From Arthrobacter sp. CAU 1506 (GTDB lineage Bacteria; Actinomycetota; Actinomycetes; Actinomycetales; Micrococcaceae): DNA of 64,000 bases. Positions 16,585 to 24,987 of this stretch are shown piece after piece; the stretch's first letter is position 1, and each line of letters opens with the position of its first letter. The position numbers and the translations under genes were made by a program. The DNA lies in assembly GCF_005047635.1 (NCBI RefSeq), contig NZ_SUKC01000007.1:100856-164855 (forward strand). The letters are read 5' to 3'. Below the pieces are notes generated by a model. That model did no database searches and was not told the origin of the DNA. It was given only the letters and a program-made list of their open reading frames with translations.

Positions 16585-17706
16585 ATGAAGACTTCCGACA
16601 TCCAGAACCTGAAGGTTGCCGTCGTCGGTGGCGGCTACGCCGGCGCCTCCGCCGCCCTGGCCCTGCTGCAGCTCGGCGCCGATGTGCACGTCTACGAGCA
16701 GGCCCCCGAGCTGGGCGAAGTGGGTGCCGGCATCGGCCTGCGCCCGCCGACCGTCGAGGTGCTGCGCAAGTGGGGCGTGTTCGAAGAGTTCGCCAAGGTT
16801 TCCGCCCCGTCCGAGGCCATCGAGGTCTACCAGGCCAACGGCGAGCTGATCGCCCGCGACCCGTGGCCGGGCATCAACGAATACGCCCAGACCAACCACT
16901 GCCGCATGGTGCACCGCGGTGACGTCATCGAGACCCTGCTGCGCTTGCTGCCGGCCGAACGGGTGCACATCGGCCACAAGATGATCACCGTCACAGACAA
17001 CGGCGACTCCGCCACCGTGAAGTTCGAGAACGGAGTGGAGGTCACTGCCGACCTGGTGCTGGGCGCCGATGGCATCCGCTCCAGCGTCCGCAACCAGATC
17101 TTCGGCGAAGTCCAGCCGGTGTTCTCCCACACCATCGCCATGCGCGCCGTGATCTCCGCCGACAACGCCTACGGCCTGGTGGAGAACGACAACTTCCGCG
17201 TCTACGTGGGTCTGAACGGCACCACCGTGTACTTCCTGCCGCTGCGCCACCGCAACCAGGTGTCCTTCGACATCACCGCCCCGAGCGAGGACACCACCTG
17301 GGCGCCGGAGGTCACGCACGAGTACATCGGCCAGCTGCTGGAGGGCTTCGACGAGCGGCTGCAGAAGATCGGCCAGGAACTGGACATCGCCGCGATGACC
17401 AACCGCGGCGTCTACGACATCGAGAAGCAGCCGAACTGGCACACCAACAGCGTTGCACTGGTGGGCGACGCCGCGCACGCCATGCTGCACCACCAGGGCC
17501 AGGGCGCCAACTCCGCCATGCAGGACGCTGCCTGGCTGGCCGATGCCATCAAGGACGGCGCCGACCTGCAGGACGCGCTGCGCACCTACCAGGCCAAGCG
17601 CAAGCCGATCACCGACGTGCTGCAGGACATCTCCCGCAAGCCGTTCGACATTGGTGATTCCTTCCCGGAGACCACGTCCTTCAAGAAGGGAGCTGGTGTC
17701 GAGTGA
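16585..17706 (+). CDS. FAD-dependent aromatic monooxygenase (3-hydroxybenzoate/salicylate hydroxylase type)
   Basis: A 373-residue single-component flavoprotein hydroxylase (group A). It has the FAD fold VVGGGYAG (about 13-20), the second FAD/NADPH motif GADGIRSSV (Asp162-Gly163) and the GD motif LVGDAAHAM (294-295), followed by HHQGQGAN. It would insert one oxygen into a phenolic or related ring using NAD(P)H. The ATG at 16585 has an AAGGAA ribosome site 9 bases upstream. Its stop overlaps the following hydrolase start, so the two are coupled. The natural substrate cannot be fixed from sequence. Confidence 0.87.
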   Translation: MKTSDIQNLKVAVVGGGYAGASAALALLQLGADVHVYEQAPELGEVGAGIGLRPPTVEVLRKWGVFEEFAKVSAPSEAIEVYQANGELIARDPWPGINEYAQTNHCRMVHRGDVIETLLRLLPAERVHIGHKMITVTDNGDSATVKFENGVEVTADLVLGADGIRSSVRNQIFGEVQPVFSHTIAMRAVISADNAYGLVENDNFRVYVGLNGTTVYFLPLRHRNQVSFDITAPSEDTTWAPEVTHEYIGQLLEGFDERLQKIGQELDIAAMTNRGVYDIEKQPNWHTNSVALVGDAAHAMLHHQGQGANSAMQDAAWLADAIKDGADLQDALRTYQAKRKPITDVLQDISRKPFDIGDSFPETTSFKKGAGVE

Positions 17707-18629
17707 CCATCCACCCCGAGATCGGCAAGCTGCTCGCCACACTCCCGCCGTTCGACCACAGCGTCCGGCCGGACCCTGTGGGCAAGCGCGCCGGCGACCT
17801 GCAGTTCGTCGCTCCGCTGGAGGACCGGCTGCCGCTGCACGCTGTGGAGGACTCGGTGGCGGTCACGGCGGCGGGCGACGTTCCGGTGCGGATCTATACC
17901 CCGGCCGAAGCAGATTCCTACGGCCTGCTGGTCTACTTCCACGGCGGCGCGTTCTTCTCCGGCAGCCTGGAGACGCACGACCACGTGGCGCGCGCGCTGG
18001 CCAAGGAGAGCGGTTACAAGGTCATCTCTGTCGGCTTCCAGCTGGCACCGGAGGCACCCTTCCCCACCAGCCTGCAGGAGTGCTACGCCGTGGTCCGCTG
18101 GGCCGCCGAGCAGGGCGAAAGCCTGGCCTGGGACGGTACCCGACTGGCGCTGGCGGGCGACAGCTCCGGCGCCAACCTCGTGGCCGCGGTGACGGCGACG
18201 GCGCATGATGACGGCTTCGACCGGATCACGCACCAGGTCCTGTACTACCCGTCCGTGGACCTGGACTTCGACGAGGACCGCTATGCCTCGCTGCGCGAGA
18301 ACGCCACCGGCTACGGCCTGGAGACCCCGGCGCTGAAGCCCTGGAACTCGTTCTACATCGAGAGCGGCGCGGATCCGGCCGATCCACTGGTCTCGCCGAT
18401 CAAGCGCGAGGACCTCTCCGGCCTGCCGAAGGCCCTGGTCATCACCGCCGAGTACGACCCGCTGCGAGACGAGGGCGAACTCTACGGCCAGCGCCTGAAG
18501 GACGCCGGCGTGGACACGACAGTGAGCCGTTACGCCGGGGCCAACCACGGCTTCGTCCAGAACTTCTTCTGGATTCCGGAGTTCTACCGGGCCTTCCAGG
18601 AGACGGCGGAGTTCCTGAACCAGGGCTGA
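17703..18629 (+). CDS. Alpha/beta hydrolase of the hormone-sensitive-lipase family
   Basis: A 308-residue esterase-type enzyme. It shows the HGG oxyanion motif (80-82), nucleophile Ser154 in GDSSG, and the Asp252 (YDPLRDE) and His282 (NHGF) of the triad. HSL-family members act on small carboxylic esters. The GTG start at 17703 overlaps the stop of the flavin hydroxylase (GTGA), indicating translational coupling. The pair suggests hydroxylation and ester cleavage in one pathway. A strong terminator follows. Confidence 0.88.
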   Translation: MTIHPEIGKLLATLPPFDHSVRPDPVGKRAGDLQFVAPLEDRLPLHAVEDSVAVTAAGDVPVRIYTPAEADSYGLLVYFHGGAFFSGSLETHDHVARALAKESGYKVISVGFQLAPEAPFPTSLQECYAVVRWAAEQGESLAWDGTRLALAGDSSGANLVAAVTATAHDDGFDRITHQVLYYPSVDLDFDEDRYASLRENATGYGLETPALKPWNSFYIESGADPADPLVSPIKREDLSGLPKALVITAEYDPLRDEGELYGQRLKDAGVDTTVSRYAGANHGFVQNFFWIPEFYRAFQETAEFLNQG

Positions 18630-18678
18630 CCCCAAAAGCACGACGGCGGTGCCCTGCCCTATGGGGCCCGCCCACCAC

Positions 18679-18716
18679 GGCGGCGGCACGGGTCTTCGGA
18701 CCTGTGCCGCCGCTTT
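18679..18716 (+). terminator. Terminator with UUCG tetraloop
   Basis: CGGCGGCAC (18681-18689) pairs with GTGCCGCCG (18704-18712). The stem continues through a G-T pair and GGTC/GACC to the exceptionally stable loop TTCG (18695-18698). CTTTCTCC follows. It ends the 14476-18629 operon. Confidence 0.85.
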
Positions 18717-18911
18717 CTCCTCCTCCGCACGGATACTTGGCCGCGCCATTTACTCGCGCCCCGCACCGTCCCCGTTCAACTCGGCAGTCTAAACGCCACC
18801 ATCAAGGGCCCGACGGCGCTGCCCGCCTCTCGGCGCCCCGCCCCAAAGCGACGTGCACCATAGCGGCGCTCACTCCGCGGAGGGTGCGCCGCCGTCGCTC
18901 TATTGAGTTTC

Positions 18912-18943
18912 CGTCGCTCCCCTCAAACGTCGCTCCCCTTAAA
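18912..18943 (+). repeat. Tandem 16-base repeat
   Basis: CGTCGCTCCCCTCAAA (18912-18927) is followed at once by CGTCGCTCCCCTTAAA (18928-18943), one base different. The array abuts the left arm of the long stem-loop at 18944. Function unknown. Confidence 0.75.
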
Positions 18944-19000
18944 CGACTGTACGGATGTGGCCCCTGTCCGGCGCGAAAAGGGGCCGTATCCGTACAGTCG
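18944..19000. repeat. Long imperfect inverted repeat (stem-loop)
   Basis: CGACTGTACGGAT (18944-18956) is the exact reverse complement of 18988-19000. Inside it, GGCCCCT (18959-18965) pairs with AGGGGCC (18979-18985), joined by two G-T pairs, giving about 22 paired positions around a 13-base loop. Flanking AAA and TTT extend it. It may be a two-way terminator for the convergent genes, or a mobile REP/MITE-like palindrome. Confidence 0.7.
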
Positions 19001-19109
19001 ATTTGTAGGTGGGACCTGCAGGAGGCGGGCGTCGGTAGGTCTGGCCCTCGGGACGCGTGAGCAGCGGGGCTGCGGCAGCTTTGCAAGCGCTGACGCCCCA
19101 CCGCAGCGG

Positions 19110-20051
19110 TCAGCGGGCGGCGTCAAACTCCTGGCGGTAGCCGTGCAGCGTGGTGAAGAACGGGGAGGGCTCCAGCGCCGGGTTCCCGGTGTAGCCGATC
19201 GCCTCGGCAACCGGTTCGAACGGGGAGTACGCGGAGTCAGTGGCCTGAAGCCCGTCCTGCAGGCACTGCCGGGCGGCCCCGGCGATGCGGGCTTCCAGAT
19301 CGATGCTGAACTGCAGGGCCTCCCGGGCGCGCTCGGCATCGAGGCCAATCTCGTAGGGAACCCCGTTCGCGTCGCGGTACGGGTGCCCCAGGAACAGTCG
19401 GTTGGGCCGGACCTCGTCGCGCAGGTACTCCAGGCTCTTGCGGTAGGCGGCCGGCTCCTCGTAGCCGGGGAAGCCGTTCGCGGCACCGTGGGCCTGCACC
19501 GCGTCGCCGACGAAGACGTCGTTCTGCCCGTCGATGACGTAGGCCACGGAGCCGGCGGTGTGGCCGGGAATGTGGTGCACGGAGACGGTTACGCCGCCGC
19601 CGAGGTCCAGTTTCTCACCGCCCTGCACCAGCAGCGTGGGCTCCATCTCGCCGGAGATCACCTTGTTGGCCGCCTGCGTCTGCTCCTCGATGGCGTTCGG
19701 GTTGTCCAGGTACTGCTGGCGTACCTGGACGTAGTTGTCAACGTGCGCGCGGCGGGAGCGCAGCAGCGGCGCGTCGCCCTGGTGGATCACCACCTGCGCC
19801 TTGCGTCCGGTGAGTTCCCACAGCGCATGCGCACCGCCGAGGTGGTCGATGTGGCCGTGCGTCAGCAGGATCCAGCGCACGTCCTCGATCCGGCGGCCCA
19901 GCTTCTCCAGCTCGGGGATCATGCCCTCCACCGGCGAGGTTGTGATGCCGGTATCCACAATGGCCGGCTCGAGGGCATCGATGAAGAAGCTGTAGAGGCC
20001 AAAGCGGCCCCACGGCGACACCAGCGGATGGACTTTCACGTCGTGCGTCAT
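19110..20051 (-). CDS. Metallo-beta-lactamase-fold hydrolase
   Basis: A 313-residue MBL-fold protein with a complete zinc site: THGHIDH (His65, His67, Asp69, His70), His164 in PGHTAG, Asp183 in VGDAV and His223 in LGHPY. Such enzymes hydrolyse thioesters, lactones or related bonds. Nothing here points to antibiotic resistance. The ATG at 20051 follows GGAGAGC, while the frame upstream is open but has no ribosome site. It is divergent from the CocE-type hydrolase across a 160-base region with an AT-rich palindrome, so the two may be co-regulated. Confidence 0.85.
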   Translation of the reverse strand: MTHDVKVHPLVSPWGRFGLYSFFIDALEPAIVDTGITTSPVEGMIPELEKLGRRIEDVRWILLTHGHIDHLGGAHALWELTGRKAQVVIHQGDAPLLRSRRAHVDNYVQVRQQYLDNPNAIEEQTQAANKVISGEMEPTLLVQGGEKLDLGGGVTVSVHHIPGHTAGSVAYVIDGQNDVFVGDAVQAHGAANGFPGYEEPAAYRKSLEYLRDEVRPNRLFLGHPYRDANGVPYEIGLDAERAREALQFSIDLEARIAGAARQCLQDGLQATDSAYSPFEPVAEAIGYTGNPALEPSPFFTTLHGYRQEFDAAR

Positions 20052-20134
20052 GCTGCTCTCCTCAACTCCGGAACCGGCTGGATAGCCCTCAACCATTGTG
20101 GGCCCGAGCCGCTGTGGCCTTGCCCACATCCACT

Positions 20135-20146
20135 TTATTATAATAA
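20135..20146. promoter_or_regulatory. AT-rich palindrome in divergent promoter
   Basis: TTATTATAATAA (20135-20146) is a perfect 12-base palindrome and by far the most AT-rich patch nearby. It sits between the divergent MBL-fold and CocE-type genes. It could be overlapping -10 elements (TATAAT on one strand) and an operator. Confidence 0.55.
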
Positions 20147-20213
20147 TATGTCTGGAGCGAATGCCCGCCTGCAACGGCTCGGGGCACTCGGCCGCTGACA
20201 AGGAGTTGCACAC

Positions 20214-21932
20214 ATGACTGATTTCACGACGTGGAATGCCGGTGGGGAAAAGATCGCCATCCGCAAAGACCTCCGGGTGCCGATGCGCGACGGCGTGGAG
20301 CTCGCCGCGGACGCGTACCAGGGCATGGATGAGAAGCCGCGCCCGGCGCTGGTGGCCCTGAGCCCCTACGGCAAGGAGCTGCAGGCGCTGGCGCTGACCA
20401 CTCCGCCGCAGCGCCGCCCCAGCCCGATGTGGGACGGCTGCATCGAGGCCGGCGACATAGCCCGGATCGTCAAGGAAGACTACGTCCACGTCATCGGCGA
20501 CCTGCGCGGTTCGGGCGCCTCCGGCGGCGAGCACATCGGCAACTACAACGCCGGCGGCGTATCGCTGGGCGAGGATGCTTACGACTTCATCGAGTGGGTT
20601 GCCGAGCAGCCCTGGTGCGACGGCAACGTCGGCATGGTGGGAATCTCCTACTTCGGCTCCATGCAGGTGCTGGCCGCGGCCGAGCGCCCGCCGCACCTGA
20701 AGGCCATCTTCGTCTCCGGCGGCCACTACGACTTCTACGAGACCACCTACCACGGCGGCGTCATGTGGTTCATGCCGCGGGCCGCCCGCGAAGGCCGCGG
20801 CGGCGACTCCGGCTGGGCGTTCACCGACGGCGTGAAGTCGCGGATGATCGAGAAGTACTCCCCCGAAGAGCTGAAGAAGCTAGTCGCCAAGCGCCTGCAG
20901 GACCCGGACGTGGCCGCCTGGCCCAACCTGGTGCACGTGCTGAACTACCCGAAGAACCACGAGGCCTGGTTCGACATCGTGATGAACGATCTCGACGGCG
21001 AGTGGTACGAGGAGCGCAACCCGATCACGCTGGCCCCGAACATCGACATCCCGGTCTGGCTGCAGCTGGACCAGGGCCGCGGCTGGACCCTTGACGGCAC
21101 CATCGAGCTGTACAACGCACTCAAAGGCCCCAAGAAGCTGGACATCGGACCCTACCCGCCCATGCAGTCGCGCCCCTTCATCGAAGAACACGACAAGATG
21201 TTCCGCTGGTACGACTACTGGATCAAGGGCATCGACAACGGCGTGATGGACGAGCCCGCCGTCAGCGTCTTCGTCGAGGGCTCCCGCGAAGTGGTGACCG
21301 CCGAGGCGTGGCCGCCGAAGGAGATCGAGTACAAGTCGCTGTACCTGCGCCCCCGCCACAAGCTCTCCGCCGAGCCGGAGCTGATGGGCGCCGAGTACGC
21401 CGCGCCGGACGGTTTCTACCAGCCCCCGCTGACGGTGACGGACAAGGTCCAGATCATCAACTGGAGCACCGAACCCTTTGAAGAGGCCACCGAGATGATC
21501 GGCACCGGCGCGGCGCACATCTTCGCCGAGATCGACCAGCCGGACACCAACTTCATCCTGCGCCTCTGGGATGCCGCGCCCAACGCCAAGCGCCAGCTGA
21601 TCACTACCGGCTACCTCAAGGCCTCGCACCGCGAGCTCGACGAGCAGCGCACCACCGAGGGCAACCCGTACCACCTGCACACCCGCTCCGTGCCGGTGGA
21701 GCCGGGCAAGATCGAAGAGTACGTGGTGCGCCTGTACCCGTTCGCCAACACGTTCAAGCCCGGCCACAAGCTGGTGGTGGAGCTCTCCAACGCCGAGCCG
21801 CTGGCCGACGAGCACAACGCGCTGCTGCCGCCGGATGCCTTCCACCTGCCCGTCGGCCGCCCGGTCACGCACAAGATCTACCGCGACGCCGAGCACCAGT
21901 CCCGGCTGGTGCTGCCCTTCACCACGCGCTAA
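20214..21932 (+). CDS. CocE/NonD-family (X-Pro dipeptidyl-peptidase-like) hydrolase
   Basis: A 572-residue serine hydrolase of the CocE/S15 family. It has DLRGSGASGG, the nucleophile Ser145 in GISYFGS, a likely Asp286, and the C-terminal jelly-roll domain of the family. The site where CocE has GPWxH reads GPYPPM (312-317), so the catalytic His is replaced by Pro at that position. A non-canonical branch of the family shows similar loss. Its substrate (ester or amide) is unknown. The ATG at 20214 follows AAGGAG, and it is transcribed away from the MBL-fold gene. Confidence 0.83.
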   Translation: MTDFTTWNAGGEKIAIRKDLRVPMRDGVELAADAYQGMDEKPRPALVALSPYGKELQALALTTPPQRRPSPMWDGCIEAGDIARIVKEDYVHVIGDLRGSGASGGEHIGNYNAGGVSLGEDAYDFIEWVAEQPWCDGNVGMVGISYFGSMQVLAAAERPPHLKAIFVSGGHYDFYETTYHGGVMWFMPRAAREGRGGDSGWAFTDGVKSRMIEKYSPEELKKLVAKRLQDPDVAAWPNLVHVLNYPKNHEAWFDIVMNDLDGEWYEERNPITLAPNIDIPVWLQLDQGRGWTLDGTIELYNALKGPKKLDIGPYPPMQSRPFIEEHDKMFRWYDYWIKGIDNGVMDEPAVSVFVEGSREVVTAEAWPPKEIEYKSLYLRPRHKLSAEPELMGAEYAAPDGFYQPPLTVTDKVQIINWSTEPFEEATEMIGTGAAHIFAEIDQPDTNFILRLWDAAPNAKRQLITTGYLKASHRELDEQRTTEGNPYHLHTRSVPVEPGKIEEYVVRLYPFANTFKPGHKLVVELSNAEPLADEHNALLPPDAFHLPVGRPVTHKIYRDAEHQSRLVLPFTTR

Positions 21933-21946
21933 CCCCACAGGGACAA

Positions 21947-21982
21947 CGACGGCGGTGCTCGCCATGGCGAGCATCGCCGTCG
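21947..21982 (+). terminator. Terminator hairpin after CocE-type gene
   Basis: CGACGGCGGTGCTCGC pairs with the mirrored arm ending at 21982; up to 17 pairs meet at a tight ATG turn (21964-21966). ACGCTTCTTCCC follows. The stem begins with the ACGACGGCG sequence seen at several operon ends here. Confidence 0.75.
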
Positions 21983-22063
21983 ACGCTTCTTCCCACCCAA
22001 GCGGGCGCCGCCGTCGTCCGTTTCTGCGCATTGAAGTGGCCACCGCCAAACTGCTTCTGCGCG

Positions 22064-22099
22064 CTGGGCGGGCGCCGTCGTCGTTCTCACCCCGCCCAG
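22064..22099 (-). terminator. Hairpin after the LysR gene
   Basis: CTGGGCGGG (22064-22072) and CCCGCCCAG (22091-22099) form a 9-base stem just past the leftward LysR stop at 22113. The 18-base loop contains GTCGTCG. No T tract on the minus strand. Confidence 0.5.
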
Positions 22100-22112
22100 G
22101 GCAGGTAGGACG

Positions 22113-23087
22113 CTAACTGGGCAGCTTGTACCGGGCCTGCAACGGCTCGGCCGCCTCGAGCAGGATCTCCCGCAGCCAGGTCTTGAAGGCGCCGTCGGCC
22201 AGCCACGGGTTCCAGACCATGTCGATGCCCAGCGGCTCGACCGGAAACGGGAACTCCTCCACCCGCAGGTCGAATCGGCCTTCGAACTCCAGCCCCACCT
22301 GGTAGCGGTGGATCGCCACGCCGCTGCCGGACTGAGCAATCAGGTGCGGCACGAACAGGTGGTCGGAGACCCGCTGGCGCACCCGGTACGGGATGCTCTT
22401 CTCGTCCAGGATTTCGTACGGGCGCAGCCGCTCCGACGGCGAGTCGGGAAACACGTGCGGCACCTGCTCCAGCAGCTGCAGGGCGTCGGCGTCGCGGGGC
22501 TCGTTCCACGACGCCACCACCACCCACCGGTCGTCGTACAGCCGCTCCCGGGGATGCGGCGACGGGAACGCCTCCGGCAACAGCACCACGTCGGCGGCGT
22601 CCTCCACGAACGGCGCACTGGTGGCCACGCTGGTGGTGCGCAACTGCAGCACGGTGTTCGGCGCGCGCTCCGCCAAGAGCCGGCTGAGCTCGCTGCCGAT
22701 CACGAAGGCGGTGCTGTTGGTCATCGCCACCGTGATCTGCCGGGTGTCCACGGCGGGATCGAAAGATGAGGCGCTGATAATGCGCGCCGTCTGGTGCAGC
22801 GCCTGCCGCAACGGAGCAATCAGTTCCGCGGCACGCGGCGTGAGCACCATCCCCCGGCCCTGCCGGACCAACAGCCCGTCATTCAGCAGCCGCCGGGTCC
22901 GGTTCAACCCATGGCTCATCGCCGGCTGGGACAGCCCCACCTTGCCGGCGGCCTTGGTCACCGACCGCTCCTCCAGCAGGGCCAGCAGGGGCACCAGCAG
23001 GTTCAGGTCGATGGAGGCCAGCCGTGCCAGATCGGCGTCCATGGCGGTCTCCGGCCGGACATCGGCCAGCGGATCCAGTGACGACAT
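22113..23087 (-). CDS. LysR-family transcriptional regulator
   Basis: A 324-residue LysR-type protein. The helix-turn-helix lies at about residues 25-85 (LNLLVPLLALLEERSVTKAA, then GLSQPAMSHGLNRTRRLL), followed by a ligand-binding domain of normal size. The ATG at 23087 has an excellent GGAGG ribosome site; an ATG 39 bases upstream lacks one. It is divergent from the ferredoxin gene and may control ferredoxin/reductase and the hydrolase genes around it, which is the usual LysR arrangement. The effector is unknown. Confidence 0.9.
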   Translation of the reverse strand: MSSLDPLADVRPETAMDADLARLASIDLNLLVPLLALLEERSVTKAAGKVGLSQPAMSHGLNRTRRLLNDGLLVRQGRGMVLTPRAAELIAPLRQALHQTARIISASSFDPAVDTRQITVAMTNSTAFVIGSELSRLLAERAPNTVLQLRTTSVATSAPFVEDAADVVLLPEAFPSPHPRERLYDDRWVVVASWNEPRDADALQLLEQVPHVFPDSPSERLRPYEILDEKSIPYRVRQRVSDHLFVPHLIAQSGSGVAIHRYQVGLEFEGRFDLRVEEFPFPVEPLGIDMVWNPWLADGAFKTWLREILLEAAEPLQARYKLPS

Positions 23088-23269
23088 CGAAACCTCCGTT
23101 GGAGTGAGCGTGGGCATGTCCAGCACCGTCCGCCCAGTCTAACCATCTATTCATCAGCTGCACACCACGGATGAAAACTATTCATTTGCCGAACACCAGT
23201 GGCGCTGCCAAGCTTGCAATAAGCCCGGCGTGTGAAGCAAGCCACACGCAGATTCGAGTGGAGAACAAC

Positions 23270-23458
23270 ATGGAAATCATCTTGGACCGGCCGCGCTGCG
23301 AAGGGCACGGCCTCTGCGAAGAAGTCGCACCGCAGCTGATGCATCTGGACGACGACGGCGAACTGGTACTGGACGTGGTGCACGTCGACGAGGGCCAACT
23401 CGAAGCGGCCAAGCAGGCCGCCCGGGTATGCCCGGTCGCCGCACTCCGCCTGGCCTGA
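23270..23458 (+). CDS. [3Fe-4S] ferredoxin (P450-redox type)
   Basis: A 62-residue acidic ferredoxin. The cysteines are Cys10, Cys16 and Cys54 followed by Pro, in the C-x5-C...CP spacing of single-cluster [3Fe-4S] ferredoxins that serve cytochromes P450 in actinobacteria. The residue expected for a fourth ligand is not Cys. The ATG at 23270 follows GGAG. The reductase gene starts two bases after its stop, so both are made together. No P450 or Rieske oxygenase gene lies in the window, so its partner is elsewhere or not recognised. Confidence 0.9.
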   Translation: MEIILDRPRCEGHGLCEEVAPQLMHLDDDGELVLDVVHVDEGQLEAAKQAARVCPVAALRLA

Positions 23459-23460
23459 CC

Positions 23461-24648
23461 GTGCAGTTGGAACGTATCGTCGTCGTCGGTCATGGCATTG
23501 CCGGGCTGACGGCCAGTGATTCGCTGCGCGCCGCGGGATTCGACGGCGAGCTGACCATCGTCGGCGACGAGCACCACGCGCCTTACAGCCGGCCGGCGCT
23601 CTCCAAGGCGGCGCTGCTGGACGCAGAGGAGATGACCTCCCACCAACTTCCCGCTTCGACGCACGAGGCCCGCGAACTCCTGGGCGTCCGGGCCCTGCAG
23701 CTGGACCCGGGCCTCAAGTCGGTAGTGCTCGACGACGGCAGCATCCTTCCGTATGACGGACTGGTCGTCGCCACCGGCTCACGGGCCCGTCGCCTGGCCA
23801 GCGCAGACCCGGCCGCGCGCCGGCACGAGCTGACCCTGCGCACCCTGGAGGACGCACTGGAACTGCGGCGCCGGATTGTGGACAAGCCCTCGGTGGTGGT
23901 GGTCGGCGGCGGCGCCCTCGGCATGGAGATTGCCTCCGGCTGCCTGGCCGCGGGCTGCGACGTCACGCTCGCTTCACACCGCCAGCCGATGGCCCAGCAG
24001 CTCGGACGGTATCTGTCCGAGGTCTTCCTCGCTGCCGGCCTGGACCACGGCCTCAGGCTTGCCCCGTCCCAGGCCGTTGGCCTGCGCGAGGCAGACGGCC
24101 ACCCTCTGGTGGAGCTGGCCGACGGCTCCAGGCTTGCGGCTGATCTGGTGGTCAGCGCCATCGGCGATATCCCGAACACCGGCTGGCTGGCGGACAGCGG
24201 AATCCTGACCAATGGCAGGCTGGAAGTCGACAGCCGCAGCCGGGTGCGCCCGGACATCGTCGCCGCCGGCGATGTGGCCGCCTTCCCCACTGCCCGCGGC
24301 GTCGGCCGGATTCCGCTCTGGACCAGCGCCATCGAGCAGAGCAAGACCGCCGCCCTGGCCCTGCTGAACGGCGACGACGCCCCGGAGCTGGAGTTCCGCC
24401 CCTACTTCTGGACCGAACAGTTCGGCCTCAGCCTCAAGGCCAGCGGATTCCTCCCGCTCGAGGGAACCCCAGAGTTCCTCGAAGGCGGCCCTGGCGGCGG
24501 CCCCGCGCTCATGCGCTGGACGCACCAGGATAGTTCCGGCACCGCCGTCGCGCTCAACTACCGCATCCCCATCCCCAAGCTGCGCCGCCTGGCCAACCCC
24601 GCCCCCGCCCTCGTCGAGACGCCCGCCCTCGTCGAGACGCCCGCCTGA
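23461..24648 (+). CDS. FAD-dependent ferredoxin reductase
   Basis: A 395-residue NAD(P)H:ferredoxin reductase of the putidaredoxin/rhodocoxin reductase type. It has an FAD-binding GHGIAG near the N-terminus, the NAD motif VVVVGGGALGMEIASG (about residues 150-165) and the second FAD motif around AAGDVAAFP. The GTG at 23461 is two bases after the ferredoxin stop. The C-terminus carries a duplicated ALVETP hexapeptide from an 18-base tandem repeat. It transfers electrons to the ferredoxin for an oxygenase that is not encoded beside it. Confidence 0.9.
   Translation: MQLERIVVVGHGIAGLTASDSLRAAGFDGELTIVGDEHHAPYSRPALSKAALLDAEEMTSHQLPASTHEARELLGVRALQLDPGLKSVVLDDGSILPYDGLVVATGSRARRLASADPAARRHELTLRTLEDALELRRRIVDKPSVVVVGGGALGMEIASGCLAAGCDVTLASHRQPMAQQLGRYLSEVFLAAGLDHGLRLAPSQAVGLREADGHPLVELADGSRLAADLVVSAIGDIPNTGWLADSGILTNGRLEVDSRSRVRPDIVAAGDVAAFPTARGVGRIPLWTSAIEQSKTAALALLNGDDAPELEFRPYFWTEQFGLSLKASGFLPLEGTPEFLEGGPGGGPALMRWTHQDSSGTAVALNYRIPIPKLRRLANPAPALVETPALVETPA
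24607..24642 (+). repeat. 18-base tandem duplication in the reductase C-terminus
   Basis: GCCCTCGTCGAGACGCCC occurs at 24607-24624 and again, exactly, at 24625-24642. It is in frame and doubles the peptide ALVETP just before the stop. This looks like a recent slippage duplication. Confidence 0.9.
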
Positions 24649-24678
24649 CCGCCGCACTGGCGGTAACAACCGCACCAT

Positions 24679-24724
24679 CGACGGCGTCGACTGCTGAGCT
24701 GAAGCAGCCGACGCCGTCGTTCTT
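24679..24724 (+). terminator. Strong terminator after the ferredoxin reductase
   Basis: CGACGGCGTCG (24679-24689) pairs with CGACGCCGTCG (24709-24719), and CTGCT pairs with AGCAG inside. The tail is TTCTTATCC. Again the stem begins with the GACGGCG motif. Confidence 0.85.
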
Positions 24725-24815
24725 ATCCTCCCGCCGGCAACGCAGACGGGCCCCGAGGGCAGGACCGCCGCGCCAGAACCTGCCCTCAGCGGCCCAGAAG
24801 GTCCAAACCCTGTAA

Positions 24816-24923
24816 GCGACGTTAAGTTCTCAGGCTCATCACGCCGGTCGCACACTGTGACGAAAGGACGAGGCTGACGCGGCGTAGCAATGTCTTCACG
24901 CCAGTGAAACAACTTAACGTTGC
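24816..24923. promoter_or_regulatory. Pair of inverted LacI-type operator sites
   Basis: GCGACGTTAAGTT (24816-24828) and AACTTAACGTTGC (24911-24923) are inverted copies of one 13-mer with a single mismatch. Both contain the ACGTT core with a central CG step typical of LacI-family operators. They are centred 95 bases apart ahead of the LacI gene, suggesting looping autoregulation. Confidence 0.6.
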
Positions 24924-24987
24924 TTAACCCTTCTCGCTACTCTGTAATGGTCATCACGTGACGAAGGCGACAGGGAGAGGAGGCATC

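Larger units (their letters stand above)
18630..19109. other. Convergent intergenic region rich in hairpins and repeats
   Basis: The 480 bases between two convergent genes hold a UUCG-loop terminator (18679-18716), a pair of 16-base tandem repeats (18912-18943) and a long imperfect stem-loop (18944-19000). No reading frame here has a believable start, ribosome site or composition. Confidence 0.6.
24649..24987. other. Intergenic region before the LacI gene
   Basis: The 339 bases hold the reductase terminator (24679-24724) and two inverted LacI-type sites (24816-24828 and 24911-24923). The remaining sequence has no believable gene on either strand. Confidence 0.6.

Noticed and set aside
15643-17742. 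A 699-codon leftward frame opposite the PTE and flavin hydroxylase genes
   Set aside because: Same mirror-frame artefact; the sense strand carries complete catalytic motifs.
18802-19101. Short frames on both strands in the convergent gap at 18.6-19.1 kb
   Set aside because: They run through terminators and repeats, with Arg/Pro/Ser-rich nonsense composition and no ribosome sites.
19110-20051. Antibiotic-resistance beta-lactamase
   Set aside because: The MBL fold is shared by many hydrolases. The context is a catabolic cluster, there is no signal peptide, and the motif pattern is of the general MBL-fold hydrolases.
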